Part shown: one piece after another, positions 49,730 to 61,600 of the stretch
How the letters are laid out: every line of letters starts with the position of its first letter
Position numbering within the stretch: position 1 is the stretch's first letter
Source: Cryptomeria japonica
Lineage: Eukaryota > Streptophyta > Pinopsida > Cupressales > Cupressaceae
Assembly (NCBI RefSeq): GCF_030272615.1
Contig: NC_081413.1
Location: 565,639,010 to 565,703,009, forward strand
Reading direction: 5' to 3'
DNA length: 64,000 bases
Program-made: the position numbers and the translations under genes
Notes under the pieces: generated by a model
Seen by the model: the letters and a program-made list of their open reading frames with translations, nothing else
What the model was told of the DNA's origin: nothing
Database searches by the model: none

Positions 49730-50891
49730 GTTTTTAGGATTTTAATTGCTTTCTTTAATATTGGCTTTTATAACATTTCAAGACACTAAGTTTTAAAACA
49801 ATTGTCTTCAAGAAACCATTAATTTTATGTTCTTTAAATAGTTGGATGGGAACTAAGTTGCGATCTTTTGGGCAAACTTTTTTTTTCTCATCAGACTAGA
49901 AGACCTATTATTTTTAAGCATTTTCTATTTTTTTGGTTAATCTCAATATAGAAAAGACATTGGTGGATTCCAAGTATTCATAATCTTTGAATTATGGTAT
50001 ATGGATTCATTCTGCTTATATTGAATATTTTAACAGTGGATTATTTGATATTGGAATGGTGAATATTTGGTTATTTCTATTGCTAAAGAAGAATTATATG
50101 TGAATGATGCTTTTGTGGTGATATCTTTATTTCTTTAAAAGTTTGAAAAGTTAAAAAGATTTGATTCATGTTGTGTGTGTGCCTTTCAAAGCTTTCTAGT
50201 TAAAAGCATTTCCTTAGTTTGCTTTCTGGTTAAAAGCAATCTTGATTAGAATATTATTTATTGAACATCTGATGAAGGTAGCTACCACCTTTTAAAATAA
50301 GCAGAGAATTAGTAAGTAAATGTATGTTAGAGACTGGTTCAACTGTGGTTACATTTTTCATCTGTATGGGTGTGAGAATATAGAGTTAGGTGATAAATCT
50401 GTTAACAAATAGTTTGGTCAAACTCAAAGGGTATGTGATCTTTCTTAGAATTTTAAAGACATGTTGCAGTACTTGCTTGTATTTCCAACCATCTCTCATC
50501 TCTTTTCAATGTTTTAAAAGCATGTAAAATGTTTTAAAAGCATGTAACTCATCATTTTTTGATGAGAAAAGGAAGCTATTTTAAATATTTAATGAATGGA
50601 TTTGTTTGAGATCCTAATGGTTGATTGGTTTGAGTAGGTTAGATTAGGTTTTGTGATTCTGTTAGGTGTTTTTTTTCATGATTTAGTTTAGTTTTTTCCT
50701 TTTTCTAAGTGTTGGTGCACAGGCTTTAGTTTGGTTAGAAGGTATTTTTCATTGTTCAATGCTTCTAACAATTGTGTCAAGGTCCGTTTTGAGTTATTCC
50801 TAAGCCAACATACTGACTCTATGCCTAATGGATGCTAAGGCTACTAGTATTTAATGTTTATCAAGAAAACACCCTTGAGAGGTTGCCAAAA
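49730..50891 (+). other. 3' non-coding interior of the giant-LTR element
   Basis: AT-rich, with no ORF or motif. A TGTTGG...CCAACA pair at 50709-50804 is probably chance. No convincing polypurine tract: the bases before 50892 are GAGAGGTTGCCAAAA. Confidence 0.45.
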
Positions 50892-53800
50892 TATTACCAA
50901 TTTTTCTTTCAAGTCAAAAATGGCTTTAGAAATCCTAGGTCCTTAAATTTTATTGCAAAAGTTTTATTTAAGTTGATGATAATAGTGGAAACAAAGTGAA
51001 TCAAAATACTTCTGCTTTAAAATGTTAAAGTTTGGAACATTAGAATTTTGTCCCTTCCTCTTTGTTAGAACTTTTTACAAGGATTCTCACATTTTAAAAA
51101 AAAAGGTCAAATACAGTCCATCTTAGTTTTGGAGGGAAGTTAAAAAATAAAAAGAGAGGTCTCCATGTTGTCTAAAAGAAAATCCACACATCAAGGAGGC
51201 AATTAGAGTTCAAAGAGTAATATATCTATGTGGAATTAGGTTTTTTTTTTGTTAAATGAAGAAAATTTTTATTTCAAGGAAGATATGAGGTAGCCAAAGC
51301 CTCTCAAGAGCTCCAACAACAACTCAAAATAAAGACTCATTCTTTAAAGAGATGCATATCTTCAATTGTGAAAAAGTTTCTTCAACAGTCAAAGGTCTCA
51401 ATAATCTGATTTCAAAGGTTGGACGTAAAGAAGAGGTTGTAATAACAGAAGAGATGTGAAATAACTCTTCTTAGATCTATATCAAGTTCATGTAGAACCC
51501 ATGAAGAGATCATACACATAAATATATCCCAACAGGTCAATTCCATCTTCCTAAAACCTTGTCTTTGCCATTCACAAAGGAAAGGTTCATGCTTGCATGC
51601 ACATAAGAGAGTTTGTGATATTTTTTCTCTAAAAAAAATTCACTTCAAAAGGTTAGAGAAATGTGGATACAATATAATGATATTTGGTAATTGTAAGAGG
51701 TTAGGGTTTTGTTGTAGAGGTCTCTGATGGGATTCAAAACAATCAAGAACAAGTAGAATGTTTTTCAAACCCATGCATGACAATGGAAAAGGTTAGTTTT
51801 AGGATTGTGAATTGTAGAGCTTCTCTACAATAGAAACAAAGTGATCTCATTTTCAGTGTATTGGGGTCAAATCTTCTTGACAACAAACAACCATTTGTTA
51901 GTCAAGATTTTAAAGAACTAAAGACAAAAACTTGATCAAAGTGGAAAGGAAGGTAATTATCAAGGCAATAATGACCAATAGGAAGGTTCTTCTTAAGAGA
52001 CATATCCATCCAAAACCCTACCCTAGATAGTATTCACAAGCACTCACATATGTCAAATTCAAGGATAATATAGATAAATGGTTTATTAGCAGCCATCATA
52101 TGAGCCACATATGATAACTATCCTACAAAGACAACACAAAGTAGAAAAAGATAGTCATCTTTAGGAAAATACAGTTAAAAAAGGATAGTGGATGCTGATT
52201 TGTACAAGGCCATTCATATTCAAATAGAGCCATTGTCGTGAATAGATAAAGAGAGACTTATAGATCTCCAAAGGGACAATATACAATAGATTGCAAGTCA
52301 AATTCCAAAGTAATAGTGGTAGAGGTTTGTTAAGGCCCTAACCAAATGAAATGTATACTCTTGTAATAGTAAAAGAGTGGTAGGAAGTCAGATCAAAGAG
52401 ATGTAATAGCCATGGTAGCATTCCAAATGGGATGGTTTGCACTAGCATATGACAAGCAAAGAACCAAAAGAAGTTCAAGCCTGCCATCACAATTAAAGAT
52501 TATTGGCAAGGGTGCCATTCTCACACAAATATAAATGATGGACACCATAAAATTAATAAATAATACAATAGGGTTTACTGAATGTCTTGAAGAAAATAGT
52601 ATTATTTTTCAACCCACACCAAAGATAGTCCAAAACACTAAGTTACAAGTTTATCAAAGAAAGGAGAAAATAAATGAATTTCTTGGACCCATAAAGGAAT
52701 AAGGATAGGTTTGAGACAAAGCACAATGAATATGAAAGACACTATCAAAGTCAAAATGTAGCTAGATAGTGCTCAATATAATGAGGGCTTGGTGAAATGA
52801 TGATGTAAATGCCACAAACCTTGTGAGGACAATCACTTCATCAAAGACCTTGAGAGAAGTCCCAGCAAAAAAATGAAAAGAGTTCATGATTGGCAGGTTG
52901 AGGATGGTCATTACAAGATAAGCTTTGTTCTAACACCAAATATATACGAGGGTTGACATTCATAAGGGTTTCTAATTCATATTGAGCCAATACATCTTAG
53001 TCCACGAGAGATAAACTCAAAGACAAGTTTAAAAGTAAAATTGCTTGTGGTTTGAGAAAAGCTACCCAATCTCAGCCTTATTTTGAACATAACCATTAAT
53101 CCTATGTGACAGTAATCAAACAACTAAAGAATAGTGTTTTGTTTACTATCAAGGAAAGAAATAGTTCAAAAGGAGTGTTATAGCACAGTTTAAAATGATG
53201 AGGTAAATGCACAGGCATATCATCAAGAGGCATGCTATTAAGAGGACTTGTGAAGGAGATTAGAAAGGCAAGTGCTCAAAGTTTCAGTGACATAATAGTA
53301 TGAGTCAATAGATTAAGCAGTCAAGTATGATGGGTATCTTAACAGTGAAAACCAAGAAGAGTATAAACAAAGATGCACATACAAGATTGAAACCCTTAAA
53401 GGCTTTCTATGTCTAGAAAGGTTTACCAAACTTTATGTTCAAGCAACCTCATGCCATGAATCAAATATGAGTTCACTCAATCAGATTGGGATCATTATGC
53501 ATCAGTTCAAGCATCAGTGGAGGTTCAAAGAGGTGGATTACAATGCAACCATTAGTTCAAGGCCTAAAAAAGAGGAACTTTTGAAGGATAGAATAGTTGT
53601 TCCACATAAGTTTAGGAGCCCACATGCATACTATATCACTTGAGATAGGTTTTACAATAGTTCAAATTTAGATTGTAGATATTATATGCTTAATTTTACA
53701 TACTTCTTTATCAAATTCGACCCCAAAAGTTTCATCATGAAAATCAAAGATATAATCAAAATTGAAGTTCGGGTTAGTCCACCAGGTTAAGATGAGTTCA

Positions 53801-54574
53801 AGGATCGAAAGAAGCAGTTCAAACATAGTCATGCATATTTTAGTTAGAAGAAGTCCCTGTTTACTATAAATTCCTCTTTTCTTTGGTTCTTGCTTTCTTT
53901 TAGCATGTATTGTAGCTCTCAAAGTGCTTTCAAGCTTAAGAATAGCCTTGTAACTCAACATTTTTCCATTCTAGAAGCAGTTGTAATAGCATTCCTTTCA
54001 AGTTGAATAAAAGAAGCAAGTTGTCCTTTTGAATCATCTTGATCTTTGTTGTGGTTGAATAAACTAAAGATATTTATCATGAGTTGTCTTCAGTCCTTTG
54101 CTTCTTTGTTCATTTCAAGAAATGAGGAGTAAGAAAATCCATGCTTAGTATAGGTTATATGTTGTGCATAACTCTTATATTAGTATTTTGGAGTTGTGAA
54201 ACATAGTTTCCTTCACATAAGCTATTGAAAATTGTGCCTCCATATAAATTGGTTATGTGCTAAATGCTATAGGTTCAATTGTGAAGATCAAAAATTTTGA
54301 TAATTCATATTATGAATCAAGTTATCATTTTTAGGTCCTAAGATTGGTGCATAACCTCCTAGTAGCATAGAGTTTCATTTCAAGTAATCTTTCTCCCCAT
54401 TTCCCATCAAGTTCAATCCAGTTCTAGGAGGTCAATCAAGAGAACCATCTCACTCTAGAGATTCACCTTCATTATGAGCAACCCATAGGCTTGAAGATGT
54501 TTCTATGTTGCACGAGACTGTTGAGCTTTAGAGTTTGAGCAATTGAGAGCAATCCTTCATGATAACAGTTACAT
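50892..54574 (+). repeat. 3' LTR of the giant-LTR element (~3.68 kb)
   Basis: It is colinear with 9602-13260 throughout, starting TATTACCAATTTTTC and ending CAGTTACA. Both copies keep the same A-rich and CT-rich landmarks, for example GCATGTATTATATCTCTCAA near 12607 and its counterpart near 53903. No conserved ORF. Confidence 0.65.
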
Positions 54575-55916
54575 CAAGGATTAATATAGACTTGTTAGTC
54601 TTTGTCTCTTCATCCATTGTCATTTTTATTTTGATTCATTTACCATTTAAATTAATTAATAATGACTTAAGTTCATTACGAATGACATTAGTTCATTAGG
54701 GATATCCTAAATTCATGACAAAGCCAATTAGGTTTAGTAGATTTGCCAAAAAGTGTCAAAAAGTTGAAAAAGCTGCAAATGGTTGTAAATAAGTTGTAAA
54801 TGCTCCAAAATTTGTCAAAAAGATGTAAAATGTTGCAAAAGTTGCAAGGTAGGGTAAATTTTGTTATGTTAATCATGGGGGCAAATCGTCAACATGAACA
54901 TGTAGGTAGGTTTATGCTAGCCATGGTCCTTTTTTTCTTCCCAAGTCACTCGAACATTTAGGGTCATATTGTAGTGACGTCATGTCCACTGGCATTTGCT
55001 TTCATGTAAGCAAGTGATAATGTAACATTCCCTTCTACAACCCATAGATTGTCTCCTATTAGCTTGTGCTACTTTCCTATAGAAGCAAACATAAGTTTTC
55101 CTTTGCAAATACTTATTATGGATCCCCAAATATACTAACTATAGACTCTATGAATACATGTGGAGTACAAGTACCATCAAACACATAGCCCACTCCTACA
55201 AAATCTAGAGAACTTGAATTGTCAAGGTGTGAGCGTATAATGAATACTCTAGTAGACCATAGAGCAATAGGATTTTCTAGGCCTTCCCCACTTGCTTCTA
55301 ATATTTTTCTAGATCTTGGAAGTATTATGTGAGATTCAATAAGAATTTTAAGGTTGACATATCATGACTTCACCTATCCTCAACCTGGCTTAGATTTATT
55401 CCCTAATTCATCTTAACTGTGCAGATAAGAGGTAACATTAATAGGGAGGTACCTAAAGCAATATGATCTCATAGCTTGAGAAAATCCTCTATAGCACTCC
55501 TCACAAGAGAGGGAAAAGCTTCACCTAATGCTAAGGGAATGTAGTCAGGTATCCATTGATTCCACTTGTTGTCACATATAATACTTTCCCTTGAGGAGGC
55601 CAATAGATGGAAACTAAACGATTCATTTCCCTCATTCTTCACATTCTAAAATGCTATTTCCTAAGACACAAAGACTTCAATCAATTTGGGATTTTGATTT
55701 CGAACATATTCACAAATGAAGAGTCATTTAAATTTGGACATAAACAAAAATACTTATAGGTGAATGTGAGAAAGATGGTCCTTCACCCATTCCACCTTCT
55801 TGCGGCATAAAAGGAGAATTATAATGGTAATAGTAAGCTTTTATTTTTATTGGCTACCTTATACTATTTTGCGATCTTCAACATTTTCCTTGTCAATCCA
55901 CTTTGGAACTATCGAA
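54575..55916. other. AT-rich flank, nothing recognised
   Basis: 54735-54850 has loose reiteration of AAAGTTG/GTAAATG words. No ORF over 70 codons with a motif, and no clear element ends. Confidence 0.5.
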
Positions 55917-55998
55917 GTGTGTGTGTGTGAGAGAGAGAGAGAGAAAGAGGGGAGGGGGGATATGGAGAGAGGTGGGGGAGGGAGAGAGAGAGAGAGGT
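55917..55998. repeat. GT/GA microsatellite
   Basis: (GT)n passing into (GA)n and G-rich purine runs. The ORF 55800-56018 (Arg/Glu-rich end) is a by-product. Confidence 0.85.
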
Positions 55999-57400
55999 AT
56001 GATAATGTATATTTTTAATTTCTTTTACCAATATCTCTAGAGTTCTCAAAGACATATATGTACTATTCTTTTAGTAACTTTTTAACTAATTGTCCAAATT
56101 TGAAACAAATTATGTATTATTATTCTACACTTCATTCTTTTTACTTTAAAAAAAATTAAATTTTTGATTATTTTGGTGCAATTTACGCGATGTGCTCAAA
56201 TAGGTACTTGATTTTCAGAATGCGTCCACTTCAAAAGATCATATAAAAAAATACTCAATAAAAAATTACAAAAAACATACATAACTTCTAGTACTCACTC
56301 TTAACTATCTTTCTACCAAATGGTTTTTCAAAATACTAAATGTAATTATAACTGTTTTGACGCGCACACCAGAGAAACTATGATATGTTTTGCTAAAAAA
56401 AAAAGGAACAATTTTGTGTGTGTGAAAGATTTTTCCCCCTTAATATTGTCCATTTAAAAAAAAAATGTAGTTTGGAAACTAGATTAGGAATACTACAATT
56501 CTTTTTCTTTTGGTATCTTCAAATTTTGAGTGGATGAGTCTCAAATTGCTCCTCCAATTTTAGGTTTAGCGGATTTTAGAAAGAAAGTGGCCACTTATAC
56601 CCCCCTTTTGTTCACCATCTTGGTGCAATTACCCAATACTAAGGTGAATGACCTTAGGGAAAGATAATATGGACTTGTATTGATGAGACACACTATCTCA
56701 AGGCAAGACACAATGGACTTGCAATATTGAAGCGCACTGCTCCAAGGAAAAGTACAGATAACTACACAGGCTGCCAAATGACACATTGTATTCAATAGGT
56801 ACAAGATATTGATGAGTTGAAATGAAAAATATCTCTTGATCATGAAACTATCCTTGAATGAATGGGTAAATTGAATAATACCATGACAAACACATCTCAC
56901 TTAACTCATTGTCTCAATTTACTGTCACATTGAAGATATCCAAAGTTCATCACAAACTAAAATTTGCACTTCTGATTCTTGACAAATAAAAAATCAATTT
57001 TTTTTTAAAAAATTGTGTAGAATGGAGTCTAGTTTCTAAAAATGTATTTTTTTTCAAAATCTAATGAATGTGTAAAAATCTAGACCCAAAATAGTGCATG
57101 TTGGTTTTTGACAAAAAATGGACACACTAACAAAAGAAATTATAGATGAAAGACTTAATAAAATCAAAATTTGAAATAAATTACATTTTTGGATAGCTAA
57201 GAGGGAGCTCAAGTTTACCATGGTATTTTTAAAACTTCATTGAAAGATGTGCAAACCTGACAGAGAGCACGACCAAAAATATGTCAAAATTTTCAATGTT
57301 CTAACAAAAACACATCTCTAGCCTAAAATGGTCATCCAAACCTTTAGGTTGGATGCCCAAGGCAAATCCAAACTATAGGTTTGGTGTTTCCCAAAGCGGG
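55999..57400. other. AT-rich flank, nothing coding
   Basis: No gene is seen. The segment near 57095-57125, read in reverse, resembles the end of the inverted-repeat element at 34783 (TGTGTCCATTTTTTG then CAAAAA), possibly a relict end of a related element. Confidence 0.4.
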
Positions 57401-57560
57401 CCATTTGGCACTCACCAAATATGGTGAGCGCTCTATTTGGCATGTGTCAAACATGGCGTTCACTGTATTTGGCGTGTGCCAAATGTGATGAATGGATATT
57501 CCATTTGGCACGTGCCAAATGTGGTCCATATTCCACATTTGGCACATGCCAAATAAGGAT
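57401..57560. repeat. Cluster of ATTTGGC...GCCAAAT palindromes
   Basis: At least three 18-bp palindromes or near-palindromes (ATTTGGCACGTGCCAAAT, ATTTGGCGTGTGCCAAAT, ATTTGGCACATGCCAAAT) are spaced by about 40 bp, with partial ones at the left. A further one (ATTTGGTGCACACCAAAT) is at 57789-57806. Confidence 0.8.
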
Positions 57561-57599
57561 GAAGAGGGAGATAGCTTGAGGGATAGCAGAATAAGGGAA

Positions 57600-57853
57600 T
57601 TGTGAGAGCTAGAAAGGGGAGGGACAAAGAAGAGTATGTATCTATAAGAATGAAGAGCCTGAGAAGAGGTAAGGGGAGAGAGAGAATATGAGATCTAGTT
57701 CATAGAGAGAGATGGAACTACGAGGGAAGGGAGATAAAGAAGGGAGAGGTGAGATGGGGGTTTCTATGTACACATTTGACACTCTCCCTATTTGGTGCAC
57801 ACCAAATGTGGAATAGATACAAACTCTTCTTTGTCCCTCCCCTCTCTAGCTCT
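57600..57853. repeat. Fold-back inverted repeat, interrupted by Copia-C
   Basis: 57606-57645 (GAGCTAGAAAGGGGAGGGAC then AAAGAAGAGTATGTATCTAT) is the reverse complement, with few mismatches, of 57815-57853. The loop is purine-rich. Copia-C begins at the right arm edge, so the arm may continue beyond the window. Confidence 0.65.
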
Positions 57854-58514
57854 TGTTAAATTCTGTGAGAAGCAAGAATCGAGCCAGGATCTGATGTCGG
57901 TCATAGATCACATGCAACTCCAAGCAACAGATGATCAAAGATCAAAATAGCTGAATGAAGATAAATTTGATATGAGAAAAAAATAGAGATAAAGAAGAGA
58001 ATTTAGAGAAGACTCTCATTGAGCTATCACTTTACTAGTGAAGGTGAGAGTATATTGCTTATTATATAGAAAAATAATAGCATATACAACCAAGAGGTGC
58101 ATTAACTCCCACCTCCATAAAAAGTGGGAGGTTTTACCTACCACCCCATAAAAGGTGGGAGGTTTTTACCTACTTGGTAAATGTCAAAACATGTGGCATA
58201 ACCTCCTTACATGAAAAAAAAAAAGGAGTTATAAGAGGTGGCACATAAGGCCAAAAGAGGGTGAGAAACCCAACTACCCCATAACCCACTTAGGAAATGA
58301 CAAAATAGTGGTTATGAGAGGTGGCACAACAAGCCAAAAGAGGGTGTGTAACTCAACTACCCATGTGAGGTGGAGAGTTACACATGTAGCTAATGTATTC
58401 CACCACGTGTCCTCATATTAACCACACCTAATAACCTAAGCAAGCTTAATAATATATGTGTAGGAAAAATAAATACCCCCTAACATAAGGAAAATAAAAA
58501 AAACTACACTAACA
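57854..58514 (-). repeat. 3' LTR of Copia-C (661 bp)
   Basis: On the minus strand it starts TGTTAGTGTAG at 58514 and ends AATTTAACA at 57854. A TATA-like TATATAATAAG lies on the minus strand around 58058-58068. The middle holds CCACCTC/GTGGGAGG short repeats (58105-58160). Confidence 0.9.
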
Positions 58515-58526
58515 CCCCCCCTTAAG
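58515..58526 (-). other. Polypurine tract of Copia-C
   Basis: On the minus strand CTTAAGGGGGGG precedes the TG of the LTR. Confidence 0.75.
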
Positions 58527-58668
58527 TGTAGCTTAGGTGGGTGACAAGATGGGTCCCGGCAAATGAGGCCATGTTAGGTACCCATGTACATAAATATCCC
58601 CCCCAAAAGAAGAAGCCCCCCCATATGAGGAATAGACCCCTCTAAATAGAGAGAGAAAGAATGAAGGA

Positions 58669-61600
58669 CTAAGAAGCCCCTCCTAAATTGGACACCTTTT
58701 GCATCCCAAGCAAAGATCGCAAATGAAGGAATTTGCTTTCAGTGAAAGGTTTGGTGAAGATGTCCGCAGTTTGCTCCAATGTAGAACAATACTTAAGATC
58801 AATGATGCCTTCCTGAATGAGCTCCCGAATATAGTGCATATGTATGTCAATGTGTTTTGTCCTCTGATGATGAACTAGATTTCTTGAGATCTGTATAGCA
58901 CTCTGATTATCACAAAAGATGATGGTAGGCTTTCTAACTGGAATACCAAACTCAGTAAGAATATTTTGAAGCCAAATAGCCTCAGTGGTGGCATTGACTG
59001 CCCCTCAATACTCGACCTCTGTCGATGAAAGAGCAGTTGTAGACTGCTTCTTTCTCGACCAACAAACTGGACTAGAACCAAGTAAGAAGCAATACCCAGA
59101 AGTAGACTTGCGATCTTGAGAAGCACCTGCCCAATCTGAATTCATATATCCTACAAAGTCAATATCCACACCTGCTACATACTGAATTCCATAATTGTGA
59201 GTACCCTGAATGTAGTGGAGGATCCGCTTAGCTGCTTTCCAATGGAACTCATGTAGCTCTTGCATGAATCTAGAGACCATGCCCACAGCATAAGAAATGT
59301 CGGGTCTCGTATGAGTCAAATAAATGAGGCTTCCAACAAGCTGTTGATATAAAGTGCCATCAACCAAGGGTGAAGAGCACTTAGCCTCAAGTTTGACCCC
59401 TGACAAAAATGGAGTAGGTGGAGGCTTACAATCAGCCATGTGAAATCTGGAGAGCATATCAAGTGCATACTTGGGTTGTCCAAGGAAAGATTCCTGAAGA
59501 TGATTGAGTGATCTCAATTCCCAAGAAGTAATGCAGAAGACCCAAGTCTGACATCAAAAATCTATCATGTAGAGCAATTTTCACTGCTTTGATGGTGGAT
59601 GAGTGACTCCCTGTGAGTAACAAGTCATCAACATAGAGAACCAGAAATGTGAGAGTTTCATCCTGTTGTAGAATGTATACGTTCGGATCAGAATGACACC
59701 AAGTGAAACTAACTGTCAAAAGGAATGAGTCAATCTTGGCATACCAAGCTCGAGGAGCCTGTTTGAGGCCATAGAGAGACTTTCGAAGTTGACACATAAG
59801 TGAAGGATCCTGAACAAACCCCTGTGGTTGCTCCATGTAGATTTCCTCCTGAAGGTCACCATGAAGAAATGCACTCTTCACATCCATCTGATGAACTTCC
59901 CAATGATGGGCTGCAGCTATAGCAAGAACAAGTCAGATGGAATTCATCTTAGCAACTGGAGCAAAAGTCTCAAAGTAATCAACCCTTGGAACTTGGGAAA
60001 AACCTTTTGCTACCAAGCGTAGCTTATACTTATCAACCGACCCATCCGCTACAAATTTTGTTTGATAGATCCACTTGCATCAAACAAGTTTCCTTCCCTC
60101 AGGAAGAGGAACTAAATCCCATGTGTGATTCCTTTCCAAGGAATTGAACTCTTCTTGCATTGCAGCATCCCACTCAGGAACACCTGAAGCTTCTCGAAAG
60201 GACTGTGGATCATAAGTTGAAGCAATGAAGAGATGTGGAGCTTGCTGAAATTGTGACCTTGTTCTTCTAGTATCTAATGGATCACCAAGCCAATCTCCTG
60301 CTGACTCAAAAGTTTATCGAGCCCAAAGAGGCACTGAGGCTAGAGAGTCTGGGGGAGAATCATCAGCCTCTGAATGATGACTATGAGAGGAATGTGAATC
60401 CTCATCATCACTGTCACCATCTAAAGTAGAGGAAGAAGACTCCTCATCAAGATTAGGAGGATTAAGATCCTCTGAAGAACTGTCATCATAATGCAATTTC
60501 TCCAATGTGGTAGTGGATGGAGAGGTGGTATGAGAAGAACTAGAAGAACTCTCCTCAAAATGGACACTCCTCTCAATGAACAACTCATGAGTAGTGGGAT
60601 GGAGAAGCCTATACCCTTTGACATCATCTGGATATCCAACAAATATGCAAGGCTTACTCTGCGGATCCATAGCCTTGTGTTTTTTAGCTGGAATGTGGGC
60701 CCATGCAAGAGAACCAAACACTCTAAAGTGTTTAACAGTGGGTTTTCGACCAGTCCAATCTTGAAAGGGAGTTTCCCCCTTCACAGCTTTATGAGGAACT
60801 CGATTCTGGATGTAACACGCACAGTTGATGGCCTCTACCCAATACTGAGGTGCCAAAGACTTGGAGTGAATCATACAATTAGCCATCTCCTTCAAGGACC
60901 TATTCTTTCATTCTGCTACACCATTTTGTTGAGGACTGTATGGAACTGTGTGCTGCATGTTCATACCTTCTGAAGCACAAAACTATTCAAACTGATTATT
61001 AACATATTCACCCCCATTATCTGTACGCAGAATCTTGATGAACTTCCCAGATTGTTTCTCTGCAAAGGCTTTGAAATCTAGAAAATTTTCAAAGACTTCA
61101 GACTTTTGTTTGAGAAAGTAAACCCATGTATATCTGAAAAAGTCATCAATAAATGTCAAGACATATCTAGCCTTGCTGAAAGATGGTTGTGGAAATGGTC
61201 CTGCCAAGTCACTATGTACCAACTCCAATAGTTGTGTAGCTCTCCAAGCTTTACCTTTATCATACTTCTCCTCTGGATGCTTACCAAGAATGCACCCCTG
61301 GCAAACTCCATCAGAAAATTGAATAGAAGGCAACCCTGAAACCATTTCTTGTTGATTGAGTTGTTGCAAGTAATGGTAGTTCAAGTGGCCAAACCGTTGA
61401 TGCCACAAACAACTCACCTCATCTACATGAGTGAGTAAAACTGTCGAAGGAGAGTCAGGAGCAAAGTGAGAAAACTGATATAATCTAGAATGATGATCTG
61501 CTTTTCCCATAGCAACAGTAGACCCATTATGCATTTTGCTGATTACCACTGCATCTGGTGTGAACTCAACTCACTTGCCAGAACCAGTGTGAGTGATATG

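Larger units (their letters stand above)
9602..54574 (+). mobile_element. Giant-LTR element (non-autonomous, LARD-like), split by nested insertions
   Basis: Two direct copies of about 3.66 and 3.68 kb (9602-13260 and 50892-54574) flank an interior that starts with a primer-binding-site-like sequence exactly where the similarity between the copies stops. Removing the insertions leaves roughly 7 kb of own interior: a gag-like ORF and a second, unrecognised ORF. No RT, integrase or RNase H belongs to this layer. The LTR copies differ at roughly one base in seven or eight by eye, so the element is old. I found no matching target duplication, and the 5' boundary could lie as far left as ~9273. The alternative is a large segmental direct repeat; the PBS position and coding remnants favour an LTR element. 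Confidence 0.62.

Noticed and set aside
50709-50804. Tiny TGTTGG...CCAACA element (~96 bp)
   Set aside because: No target duplication (CTAAG against TACTG) and no second copy seen.
60491-60973. 160-codon plus ORF
   Set aside because: Antisense shadow of the Copia-C integrase/linker frame, which has recognisable motifs.
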